From: Pseudomonas chlororaphis subsp. chlororaphis
Lineage (GTDB): Bacteria; Pseudomonadota; Gammaproteobacteria; Pseudomonadales; Pseudomonadaceae
Reading direction: 5' to 3'
DNA length: 64,000 bases
Assembly (NCBI RefSeq): GCF_003945765.1
Contig: NZ_CP027712.1
Location: 4,898,001 to 4,962,000, forward strand
Within the stretch, counting starts at the first letter, position 1. Each line of letters opens with the position of its first letter. The position numbers and the translations under genes are program-made. Shown here in pieces: positions 37,765-45,544 of this stretch. The notes under the pieces were generated by a model. The model ran no database searches. It saw only the letters and a list, made by a program, of their open reading frames with translations, and was not told where the DNA came from.

Positions 37765-39474
37765 TCAGCCCTTCATTCCAAAGGCAGCCAAGCTCAAGTG
37801 GTCGGCAATCGGGCCCAGCGCCAGGGTCGGCAAAAAGGTCAGCCCGCCCACCAGCAAAATGGTCATGGTCAGCAGCGTGACGAACAGCGGACCATGGGTC
37901 GGGAAGCTGTTCTGGCCGACCGGCGCGGTCTTTTTCAGCGCCAGGCTGCCAGCCAGGGCCAGCACCGGCAGGATGTAGCCGAAGCGGCCGATCAACATGC
38001 CCAGGCCCAGCATCAGGTTGTGGAACGGGGTGTTGGCGCCCAGGCCGGCGAAGGCCGAACCGTTGTTGGCGCTGGCCGAGGTGTAGGCGTACAGCAACTG
38101 GCTGAAACCGTGGGCGCCAGGGTTGCTCACCGCCGCCACCGGCCCCGGCAGGCTCGCGGCGATGGCGCTTAGTACCAGCACGCCGACCGGCATCACCATC
38201 AGCGTCACCACCAGCAACTGCACTTCCTTGGCCTGCAGCTTCTTGCCCAGGTATTCCGGGGTGCGCCCGATCATCAGACCGGCGAGGAAGACCGCGATCA
38301 GCACGTTCAGCAGCATGCCGTAGAGGCCCGCGCCGACGCCGCCGAAGATCACCTCGCCGACCATCATGTTGATCAGCGCGACCATGCCGCTCAGCGGACT
38401 GAGGCTGTCATGCATGCCGTTGACCGAACCGTTGGAGGCCGCGGTGGTGGTCACCGACCAGAGCACGGTGGCGGTGGTCCCGAAGCGCACTTCCTTGCCC
38501 TCGAGCGGTGCGGTCTGCTCGACCGCGACGTTGTTCAGGGTCGGGTTGGGCTGGTACTCGGCCCACAGCGAGGTCGCGCCACCGATCAGGAACAGCGCCA
38601 GCATGCAGGTGATGATCGCTCGGCTCTGGCGCAGGTCCTTGACGTAGTGGCCGAAAGTGAACACCAGGGCCACCGGGATCAGGATGATCGAGGCCACCTC
38701 GAACAGGTTGCTCCAGGCCGTCGGGTTCTCGAACGGATGCGCCGAGTTGACGCCAAAGAAGCCCCCGCCGTTGGTGCCCAGTTGCTTGATGGCGATCTGG
38801 CTGGCGGCCGGGCCCAGTGGAATCACCTGATCGACGCCTTGCAGGGTCACGGCGTGGACATACTGGGCGAAGGTTTGCGGGACGCCCTGCCACACCAGGA
38901 ACAGTGCCAGCAGCAGGCACAGCGGCAGCAGGCCGTAGAGGGTGGCACGGGTCATGTCGACCCAGAAGTTGCCCAGGGTCTTGGTCGACTTGCGGCCGAT
39001 GCCACGACACAGTGCAACCAGCACCGCCAAACCGGTGGCGGCGCTGACGAAGTTCTGCACAGTCAGGCCGATCATCTGACTCAGGTAGCTCAGGGAGGCT
39101 TCACCGCTGTAGGACTGCCAGTTAGTGTTGGTCATGAAACTGACCGCGGTGTTGAATGCCAGCGTCCACTCCTGCCCCGGCAGGTTCTGCGGGTTGAGCG
39201 GCAGATGGTCCTGGAACAACAGAATCGTGAACAGCAACAGGAAGCCGGCCAGGTTGAACGCAAGCAGGGCCAGGGTGTATTTCTGCCAGCTCTGTTCGCT
39301 TTGCGCATCGACGCCCGAAAGCCGGTAACAAGCGCGTTCGACCGGCCCCAACAGCGGCGTCAGCCAGGTGCGCTGGCCCTCCATTACCTTGTAGTAGAAC
39401 CGCCCCAGGAAAGGCGCGGGCAGCAGCACCAAGGCAAAGAAGCCGAGGATCAGCCAATAGTCATAACTGTGCAT
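37765..39474 (-). CDS. kdpA: potassium-transporting ATPase subunit KdpA
   Basis: A 569-residue channel-like subunit that binds and passes K+. It is a relative of the Trk/Ktr family with four pore-like repeats. Selectivity segments are visible ([39 protein letters not shown]). The ATG at 39474 ([15 protein letters not shown]) gives normal length, while the long upstream frame to 39834 covers kdpF and the promoter. It lies 8 bp after kdpF. Confidence 0.97.
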   Translation of the reverse strand: MHSYDYWLILGFFALVLLPAPFLGRFYYKVMEGQRTWLTPLLGPVERACYRLSGVDAQSEQSWQKYTLALLAFNLAGFLLLFTILLFQDHLPLNPQNLPGQEWTLAFNTAVSFMTNTNWQSYSGEASLSYLSQMIGLTVQNFVSAATGLAVLVALCRGIGRKSTKTLGNFWVDMTRATLYGLLPLCLLLALFLVWQGVPQTFAQYVHAVTLQGVDQVIPLGPAASQIAIKQLGTNGGGFFGVNSAHPFENPTAWSNLFEVASIILIPVALVFTFGHYVKDLRQSRAIITCMLALFLIGGATSLWAEYQPNPTLNNVAVEQTAPLEGKEVRFGTTATVLWSVTTTAASNGSVNGMHDSLSPLSGMVALINMMVGEVIFGGVGAGLYGMLLNVLIAVFLAGLMIGRTPEYLGKKLQAKEVQLLVVTLMVMPVGVLVLSAIAASLPGPVAAVSNPGAHGFSQLLYAYTSASANNGSAFAGLGANTPFHNLMLGLGMLIGRFGYILPVLALAGSLALKKTAPVGQNSFPTHGPLFVTLLTMTILLVGGLTFLPTLALGPIADHLSLAAFGMKG

Positions 39475-39482
39475 AGCCGCTC

Positions 39483-39572
39483 CTAGTTCCGATCCGCGCG
39501 CAACAGCGCAACCAGTAGATAGATGAACAGCCCCACTGCCAGCAGCAGGGACACCCCGTCCAGAACGCTCAT
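39483..39572 (-). CDS. kdpF: small membrane subunit KdpF
   Basis: A 29-residue single-helix protein, MSVLDGVSLLLAVGLFIYLL and nine more residues ending LRADRN. This matches KdpF, the tiny stabilising subunit of the Kdp complex. It is first in the operon and directly before kdpA. It is shorter than usual gene-finder limits, so it is easily missed. A ribosome-binding sequence (GAGAG) precedes the ATG. Confidence 0.9.
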   Translation of the reverse strand: MSVLDGVSLLLAVGLFIYLLVALLRADRN

Positions 39573-39987
39573 GGAATCTCTCCGTCGTACGGCAATCGCC
39601 GCGTGTGGGGCATTGTCCGCAGGGAGGCTGTAAAGGAACGAGATCGAGGGCGTGGGCGACGCATAAAGAAAGCGTAAAGAAAGGCTTTACGCGGGATTTA
39701 CACCGGCCATCGGCGTGGCCAGGGGGAGGGATCGCCAACCGGTTTGCTGCTGCACCGGAAAAGCACGATGCACGTAGAAACGAGCCTGCTCGCGATCGCG
39801 CGCCTCCAGGCTCCGCCGCCCTCCTCTGTTGCACGGCTGTGCACCAACCCAGGCGCCTTCAGCCCCGAAATAACTGGAAACATCCTCGATACGACAGCTT
39901 TTTGCGCTTTACGACGGCCGTTTTCGCTCTGGCATGAGCGGTGCAATGAGCAGCCCCGAGCATTTCATTCCGTTTCGGGAGCCACGC
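39573..39987. promoter_or_regulatory. kdp control region with candidate KdpE sites
   Basis: About 100 bp upstream of kdpF there are a direct repeat TAAAGAAAG (39664-39672 and 39675-39683, eleven bases apart) and an inverted repeat GCGTAAAG/CTTTACGC (39672-39679 with 39685-39692). On the kdp strand the direct repeat reads as T-rich CTTTCTTTA tandems, like the known KdpE boxes of E. coli. The rest of this 415-bp gap has no gene I can support and must also hold the promoter of the plus-strand permease. Confidence 0.5.
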
Positions 39988-41373
39988 ATGAACACACAAC
40001 TCAAACCAACGCTGGGCACGCTGCATTTATGGGGGATCGCGGTCGGGCTGGTGATCTCCGGGGAATACTTCGGCTGGAGTTATGGCTGGGGCGTCGCCGG
40101 CACCCTGGGCTTTCTGCTGACCTCGCTGATGGTCGCGGCCATGTACACCTGCTTCATCTTCAGCTTCACCGAACTGACCACCGCCATTCCCCATGCAGGC
40201 GGCCCTTTTGCCTACAGCCGCCGGGCCTTCGGTGAAAAAGGCGGGCTGATCGCCGGGCTGGCGACCCTGATCGAATTCGTCTTCGCGCCACCGGCCATCG
40301 CCCTGGCGATCGGTGCCTACCTGAATGTGCAGTTCCCGGCCCTGGACCCGAAGCATGCGGCGGTCGGCGCCTATATCGTGTTCATGGGGCTGAACATCCT
40401 CGGGGTCAAACTCGCCGCCACCTTCGAGTTGGTGGTCTGCGTACTGGCGGTGGCGGAACTGCTGGTGTTCATGGGCGTGGTCGCGCCGGCCTTCAGCTTC
40501 AGCAACTTCGCCCTCAACGGCTGGGCGGGCTCGGACACCTTCGGTGCGCCGGCGATTGCCGGGATGTTCGCGGCGATTCCGTTCGCCATCTGGTTCTTCC
40601 TCGCCATCGAAGGCGCGGCCATGGCCGCCGAAGAAGCCAAGGACCCGAAACGCACCATCCCCAAGGCCTACATCAGCGGCATTCTGACCCTGATGCTGCT
40701 GGCCATGGGCGTGATGTTCTTCGCCGGCGGCGTGGGCGACTGGCGCACCCTGTCGAACATCAACGACCCGCTGCCCCAGGCGATGAAAGCCGTGGTCGGG
40801 GACAACTCCGGCTGGCTGCACATGCTGGTGTGGATCGGCCTGTTCGGCCTGGTCGCAAGCTTCCACGGCATCATTCTCGGCTACTCGCGGCAGTTCTTCG
40901 CCCTCGCCCGCGCCGGCTATCTGCCGGCGTCGCTGGCCAAGCTGTCACGCTTCCAGACGCCGCACCGCGCCATCATCGCCGGCGGCCTGATCGGCATCGC
41001 CGCCATCTACAGCGATGGCCTGATCAACCTGGGAGGCATGACCCTGACCGCGGCGATGATCACCATGGCCGTATTCGGCGCCATCGTGATGTACATCATG
41101 AGCATGCTCAGCCTGTTCAAGTTGCGTAAGGCCGAGCCGCACCTGGAACGCACCTTCCGCGCACCGGGCTACCCGCTGGTCCCGGCCATAGCCCTGGCAC
41201 TGGCCGTGGTCTGCCTGGTAGCGATGGCCTGGTTCAACAGCCTGATCGGCCTGATCTTCCTCGGTTTCATGGTGGCCGGTTTCATCTATTTCCAACTGAC
41301 CGCGCAACTGCGCGCCGATGCGCCGGCGGATGCAATGCTGACCGGGCTCCGAGGGGATGGCATCTCTCTGTAG
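39988..41373 (+). CDS. eat: ethanolamine permease (APC family)
   Basis: A 461-residue amino acid/polyamine/organocation transporter with about 12 hydrophobic segments. The N-terminus (LGTLHLWGIAVGLVISGEYFGWSYGWG) and the loop FLAIEGAAMAAEEAKDPKRT are typical of the ethanolamine permease branch. The ATG at 39988 is preceded by GGGAGCC. In many Pseudomonas this gene sits by eutBC, which are not present here, so ethanolamine as substrate is by family, not context. A DUF2897 gene follows. Confidence 0.85.
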   Translation: MNTQLKPTLGTLHLWGIAVGLVISGEYFGWSYGWGVAGTLGFLLTSLMVAAMYTCFIFSFTELTTAIPHAGGPFAYSRRAFGEKGGLIAGLATLIEFVFAPPAIALAIGAYLNVQFPALDPKHAAVGAYIVFMGLNILGVKLAATFELVVCVLAVAELLVFMGVVAPAFSFSNFALNGWAGSDTFGAPAIAGMFAAIPFAIWFFLAIEGAAMAAEEAKDPKRTIPKAYISGILTLMLLAMGVMFFAGGVGDWRTLSNINDPLPQAMKAVVGDNSGWLHMLVWIGLFGLVASFHGIILGYSRQFFALARAGYLPASLAKLSRFQTPHRAIIAGGLIGIAAIYSDGLINLGGMTLTAAMITMAVFGAIVMYIMSMLSLFKLRKAEPHLERTFRAPGYPLVPAIALALAVVCLVAMAWFNSLIGLIFLGFMVAGFIYFQLTAQLRADAPADAMLTGLRGDGISL

Positions 41374-41540
41374 TTGGCTTGCAAGGCCGAATGCAACCTT
41401 CGAGAAGATTGATGCAAGAGAGGTTGCCGGGGCAGATCAGGCCTACAATGGAACCACTGCGAAACGCTGTAACTCGAAGTGGTATGGCAACTTGACGGGC
41501 GAAACTCCTCGCCCGCCGGTATGCCCTCAAGGAGAGCCCT

Positions 41541-41708
41541 ATGCCCTGGTATGCCTGGTTGATTCTGGTCGTTGCAATCGGCTCGATCGTTGGCGGTCTG
41601 ATGATGTTGCGCGACACCGCCAACAAGGTGGAACTGACCGATGAGCAACGCAAGCGCGTTGCTGAACGCAACGCGGAAGCGGACGCCAAGGACGCGCAGG
41701 ACCGCTGA
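41541..41708 (+). CDS. DUF2897-family small membrane protein
   Basis: A 55-residue protein starting MPWYAWLILVVAIGSIVGGL, a single N-terminal transmembrane helix, with a charged tail rich in Lys, Asp, Glu and Arg (LTDEQRKRVAERNAEADAKD). This is the DUF2897 pattern. It is too short for many gene finders. A clear AAGGAGAG site lies before the ATG, and a terminator follows 20 bp after the stop. Function unknown. Confidence 0.8.
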   Translation: MPWYAWLILVVAIGSIVGGLMMLRDTANKVELTDEQRKRVAERNAEADAKDAQDR

Positions 41709-41727
41709 CTGGATAACCCGATCGAAC

Positions 41728-41762
41728 AGCCCCGCCCTTCTCGAAATGGCGGGGCTTTTTTA
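41728..41762 (+). terminator. terminator after DUF2897 gene
   Basis: Stem AGCCCCGCC (41728-41736) with GGCGGGGCT (41748-41756), followed by T6. Confidence 0.9.
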
Positions 41763-41780
41763 TCCCTGCGGCCGGCAGCG

Positions 41781-42632
41781 CTATTTCTCCCAGGCAGCCT
41801 TGGCGATGTGCAGGCCATGCAAACCTTTGTAGGCCGCCCGCTCAGGCTGGCTCCAGCCTTCGAGCAATGCCTCGTCGAGCCGATAGATCTCCACACCCAA
41901 CGGCCGACAGACGCTGAGTGGGTCCTGAGCCTCCGGGCCCCACATGGGCAATGACAGATCGCCACCCGGGCAGGTCGACAGCGCGCACAACAGATCGATT
42001 TCGGCAAAGAACTCCAGGTAATCGCCCTTCTGCGCGGGGCAGGCCTTCATGAAGTACATGTCGTCATGATTGAGCCCGGTGCACTGGAAGATGTTCAGCA
42101 CGTCATGCACATCGAACTCGGTCAGGCCGTGAGGCAGGACCGCGCGCGTCAGGTTGGAATGGCAATGGTGATGGAAGTCCTCCCCGGTGAGCATGCGGTT
42201 CACGTAAGGATCGCAGCGCGTGCCGAGCAGGTCGTGCAAGCGCCCGCCATGCTCGTCGATCCCGTAACCGGCGAGACTGTCATCGGTGATGGTCACCAAT
42301 GGCCGCAAAAACGGCAGGTTCGACCACAACCGGTCATGGGTACTGACATGCGCGCCCTGCAACTGCCGGGTACGCGCCGCCCACAGACGTTCCCGCGGAT
42401 CGCTGGCATTCCAGACGTTGAAGTCTCCGACCTGCGGGCCGGCCGGCGTGGTCACCCGGAACACGTGCCCAGCCGGCACATGCCAGGCACGCCCGGTGCG
42501 GATCGGCACTTCGAATTGTTCGATCAAGGTGCGCTGGTCCTTGCTGTCACGGAGCCGCTCATAAAAGACCGTGTCCACCTGCAGTGCCGAACCTTTGCTG
42601 ACCTGATAAGCCGCGGGATAGTCTTTGTACAT
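41781..42632 (-). CDS. DUF1989 / urea carboxylase-associated family protein
   Basis: A 283-residue protein of the DUF1989 family, whose members occur near urea carboxylase and amine degradation genes. Family-typical segments include WHVPAGHVFRVTTPAGPQVGDFNVWNA, an HxxH-like THDRLWS, and CHSNLTRAVLPHG with conserved Cys and His residues suggesting a metal site. It lies 15 bp after a GntR regulator on the same strand. The substrate is unknown; the nearby permease suggests an amine or amide. Confidence 0.8.
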   Translation of the reverse strand: MYKDYPAAYQVSKGSALQVDTVFYERLRDSKDQRTLIEQFEVPIRTGRAWHVPAGHVFRVTTPAGPQVGDFNVWNASDPRERLWAARTRQLQGAHVSTHDRLWSNLPFLRPLVTITDDSLAGYGIDEHGGRLHDLLGTRCDPYVNRMLTGEDFHHHCHSNLTRAVLPHGLTEFDVHDVLNIFQCTGLNHDDMYFMKACPAQKGDYLEFFAEIDLLCALSTCPGGDLSLPMWGPEAQDPLSVCRPLGVEIYRLDEALLEGWSQPERAAYKGLHGLHIAKAAWEK

Positions 42633-42647
42633 GGTTGAAACCCTCGT

Positions 42648-43301
42648 TCAGTGACGGGAAGAGTGGCGAAGAATGTCGAGCAGCAGCCGTTCGGAATCAT
42701 CCAGGTAAACCGCCAGGGTTTCGCTGGCGGCCTGCTTGTCGCCAGCGGCGAGCAAGTCATGGATCTGCCGGTCCCGGGCCAGCCAGGGCGATTGAAAATG
42801 CTGCTCGTCAGGGGCGGCACAAAACACCAGGCGCATCTGCGCCACGACGTTGGTGAAGAACTCATCGAACAAGGGGCTGCGCATCAGTCCGACGATGTGT
42901 TGATGAAAGGCCAGGCTGTGAGTGCCCACCGAGCGCCAGTCCTCACGCTCGCGGGCGAGTTCGCTGGCCTCGATAGCCTCGAGCATCCGGTCGGACTGGT
43001 AGTCGCGCAGCGGTTTGCTGGAGGCAATGGCCTGCAACTCCAGGGTACGGCGCACCTGGAACAGATCACGCACTTCATCGATGCCCAGCCTGCGCACCGT
43101 GACACCTTTATTGCGTACGTAGCGGGTCAGGCCTTCCTGTCCCAGGCAATGCAAGGCCTCGCGAATGGTGTTGCGCGAGGCGTTGTAGGCGGACACCAGA
43201 TCGCTTTCCACCAGGGCCATGCCCGGCAGCAAGCGACCGCCGATGATATCGGCACGTAATTCGAGGGTTATCTGATCGGCCAGGGACAGTACGTTGCTCA
43301 T
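42648..43301 (-). CDS. GntR-family regulator (FCD subgroup)
   Basis: A 217-residue repressor with an N-terminal winged helix (ELRADIIGGRLLPGMALVES, AYNASRNTIREALHCL) and a C-terminal all-helical FCD ligand-binding domain (FQVRRTLELQAIA, HSLAFHQHIVGLM, with metal-binding His residues). It is transcribed with the DUF1989 gene and probably controls it. A perfect TNGTNNNACNA site lies 14 bp upstream of its start, consistent with autoregulation. Confidence 0.9.
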   Translation of the reverse strand: MSNVLSLADQITLELRADIIGGRLLPGMALVESDLVSAYNASRNTIREALHCLGQEGLTRYVRNKGVTVRRLGIDEVRDLFQVRRTLELQAIASSKPLRDYQSDRMLEAIEASELAREREDWRSVGTHSLAFHQHIVGLMRSPLFDEFFTNVVAQMRLVFCAAPDEQHFQSPWLARDRQIHDLLAAGDKQAASETLAVYLDDSERLLLDILRHSSRH

Positions 43302-43315
43302 GAATATCGCCTTGC

Positions 43316-43330
43316 GATTGTTGAACAATC
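43316..43330. promoter_or_regulatory. candidate GntR operator
   Basis: GATTGTTGAACAATC is a perfect palindrome around one central base and matches the FCD-GntR consensus TNGTNNNACNA exactly. A second palindrome TGGATATCCA follows at 43333-43342. Both lie just upstream of the gntR start. Confidence 0.65.
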
Positions 43331-43498
43331 TATGGATATCCAATAATCACTATTCATGCCAACTGATACTTGGCTTACTGACGAACCATGCCTTTCTAGC
43401 CATTCAGTGGGAAAAAATGAGGTTTCCGGGATTAATAGTGCAATCCCCCTTCCATCAACCTTGGGTAAGATGACTCCCTAGCCGTGGAGACTTCCCCG

Positions 43499-44065
43499 AT
43501 GCGTTACTCGCACGACCATAAAGCCCAAACCCATCAACGCATCATCAAGGAGGCCGCCGAGCGCTTTCGGCGCGACGGTATCGGGGCGACAGGCCTGCAA
43601 CCACTGATGAAAGCCCTGGGCCTGACCCATGGCGGTTTTTACTCGCATTTCAAATCCAAGGACGAACTGGTCGAAAAAGCCCTGCAGGCCGCGGCGGAAG
43701 AACTCGATGCGCACTGCGCCACGCTATTTGCCCAGGAACAACCCCTGCCGGCCTTTATCGACAGCTACCTGTCTGAGTGGCACCAGACCTCCCCCGGTGA
43801 AGGCTGCCCGCTGCCCACCATGTCATCGGAGCTGGGCCTGCGCGGGCAAGCCAGCCCCACCACTGATGCGGTACTCAATGCACGACTTGCACAGGTAGAG
43901 GCCTGTCTCGAAGGAGAAAATACCGCCGACCAGAGCCTGGTGGTCATGTCGACCCTGGTCGGTGCCCTGGTGCTGTCGCGCAGTGTCGAGAACCCCGACC
44001 TGGCCAAACGGATACTGGAGGTAACACGCGAGCATCTGAAAAAACAGGATGGTCAGGCGGAGTGA
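43499..44065 (+). CDS. TetR-family transcriptional regulator
   Basis: A 188-residue regulator. The helix-turn-helix covers residues 10-55 (QRIIKEAAERFRRDG, LMKALGLTHGGFYSHFKSKD). The C-terminal part (SYLSEWHQTSPGEGCPLPTM) contains a cysteine-bearing segment like that in the YxaF/LmrA-type TetR group. The ATG at 43499 is chosen as the usual start of the first helix. It is convergent with a short-chain dehydrogenase gene, which it may control. Confidence 0.9.
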   Translation: MRYSHDHKAQTHQRIIKEAAERFRRDGIGATGLQPLMKALGLTHGGFYSHFKSKDELVEKALQAAAEELDAHCATLFAQEQPLPAFIDSYLSEWHQTSPGEGCPLPTMSSELGLRGQASPTTDAVLNARLAQVEACLEGENTADQSLVVMSTLVGALVLSRSVENPDLAKRILEVTREHLKKQDGQAE

Positions 44066-44093
44066 TCTCCACCAACCTCCAGCCTCGACACCG

Positions 44094-44888
44094 TTATTTG
44101 TAGCGAGCAGCTGCACTGCTTTTCGACAAGTTTGGCCCCAGGGCAAAACGCGCAGCTACGAAGGAGTCCCAATCTGCCGAGTCGGGTAGCGAGGGGATGG
44201 TGATCAACTCCCCCTGATCAAAACCGGCCAGAGCCGCATCCACCATCTCGGTGGCTTCCATGATCATCTCGACTGGAATCCCTTGGGCGTCGATGCCTGA
44301 ACGGTCCCAGATCTCAGTGCGGGTCACCCCAGGCAATACCGCCTGGACCTGCACACCCTTACCGTCCAATTCCGCAGCAAGCGACTGAGTCAGGCTCAGG
44401 ACATAGGCCTTGGTCGCGCTGTAGGTCGCATTAAAACGCTCGGGAATCAGCGCCACCACCGAAGCGATATTGATGATCGCTCCTCTTCCCGCCGCCGAAA
44501 AGCTGGCGGCGGCGGCAGCAGCCAGACGAGTGACCGCTACCACATTCAACTGGATCATTGCCTCCAACTGATCCGTGTCGGCAACGGCCAGGCTCCCGTC
44601 AGCAGCGATACCGGCATTGTTCAGCAACAGACTGATGCTCGAGTCGGAGCGCAAGCGCTGCTCGACCTTCAGCATATCGACCTGGAGCGTCAGATCGGCC
44701 TTCAACACTTCAACCTGCACCTTATGCTCAGCCCGTAACCGGGTCGCGGCGGCTTGCAGGCGCTGCTCATCGCGTGCAACCAGCAACAGGTCGTAACCAC
44801 GCGCGGCCAGCCGCTCGGCATAAACCGCACCGATGCCAGATGAAGCACCGGTGACAAGTGCCAACCCCTTGGGGGAAATCGAATTCAT
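44094..44888 (-). CDS. short-chain dehydrogenase/reductase
   Basis: A 264-residue classical SDR. The cofactor motif TGASSGIG is at about residues 14-21, NNAG at about 90, and the active-site YSATK at about 155 with the upstream Ser in INIASV. An oxidoreductase acting on an unknown alcohol or ketone with NAD(P)H. The ATG at 44888 follows GGAG; the frame open to 44969 lacks this. Its promoter region contains a palindrome and repeated TCATAATTC. Confidence 0.9.
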   Translation of the reverse strand: MNSISPKGLALVTGASSGIGAVYAERLAARGYDLLLVARDEQRLQAAATRLRAEHKVQVEVLKADLTLQVDMLKVEQRLRSDSSISLLLNNAGIAADGSLAVADTDQLEAMIQLNVVAVTRLAAAAAASFSAAGRGAIINIASVVALIPERFNATYSATKAYVLSLTQSLAAELDGKGVQVQAVLPGVTRTEIWDRSGIDAQGIPVEMIMEATEMVDAALAGFDQGELITIPSLPDSADWDSFVAARFALGPNLSKSSAAARYK

Positions 44889-44965
44889 GACGGCTCTCCA
44901 GAAAAGTGCTTGAGAAGGGAAAGACAAGGAATTGATACGCTGTTTGGGAAGCGATTTGATTATAG

Positions 44966-45012
44966 TCATAATTCAATAAAATATTACGATCATAATTCTA
45001 TCGATACGATAG
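44966..45012. promoter_or_regulatory. repeats in the SDR promoter region
   Basis: TCATAATTC occurs twice (44966-44974 and 44990-44998), and CTATCGATACGATAG (44998-45012) is palindromic around ATA. They lie 78-124 bp upstream of the SDR start. They might be operator sites, possibly for the TetR protein encoded next door. Inferred only. Confidence 0.35.
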
Positions 45013-45051
45013 ATAACATTGAATGGCACAACCTTGCTTATGGTCGGCCCG

Positions 45052-45085
45052 AAAAACGCAAGGCCGATCAGTGATCGGCCTTGCG
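45052..45085 (-). terminator. terminator of the ComEA-like gene
   Basis: A 14-base perfect stem CGCAAGGCCGATCA (45057-45070) with its complement at 45072-45085. On the minus strand it is followed by T5. Confidence 0.9.
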
Positions 45086-45099
45086 TATGAATTGAAGCG

Positions 45100-45432
45100 T
45101 CAGTTGACCTTCAATTTTTCCCGGTTGCTTTCCAGAATCGCCTTGCCGATTCCCTTGACCTCGAGCAGTTCGTCCACCGAGGCGAAAGGTCCGTTGCTTT
45201 CACGATATTTAACGATCGCCTGCGCCTTGACCGCACCAACGCCGGACAGCTCGCGCTGCAAGGCCGCCGCATCGGCAGTGTTCAGATCGATCTTGCCTGC
45301 CTGCTCCGAAGAGACCACCTGCGCCACTGCCGAAGTCTTGGTCTCGGCATTGACCGCAGGTGCTGCGTAGGTAATGGAGGAAAGGCTGGCCATCAGAGCG
45401 AAGACCAGAGAGGGGAAATAAGCGATACGCAT
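45100..45432 (-). CDS. ComEA-like helix-hairpin-helix protein
   Basis: A 110-residue exported DNA-binding protein. A signal peptide (residues 1-23, ending ITYA) precedes a short linker and a ComEA-type double HhH domain (IDLNTADAAALQRELSGVGAVKAQAIV, VDELLEVKGIGKAILE). Its homologue in P. aeruginosa lies directly after wbpM as well, so the neighbourhood is conserved. In transformable bacteria ComEA binds incoming DNA in the periplasm; here the role is unproven. Confidence 0.92.
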   Translation of the reverse strand: MRIAYFPSLVFALMASLSSITYAAPAVNAETKTSAVAQVVSSEQAGKIDLNTADAAALQRELSGVGAVKAQAIVKYRESNGPFASVDELLEVKGIGKAILESNREKLKVN

Positions 45433-45544
45433 AAGTGACACTCCATGACATCGATTAGGGAGAGCAACTTTTCCAAAGCTGCTCTCCAAACCTAGGCGGT
45501 GCCACGGGCAAGTCAAAAGTGACTGGGTTACAACGTATGTAAGC

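Noticed and set aside
36712..38172. 486-codon plus-strand frame crossing kdpB and kdpA
   Set aside because: Shadow of two well-supported minus-strand genes; Ser/Arg/Thr-rich composition without motifs.
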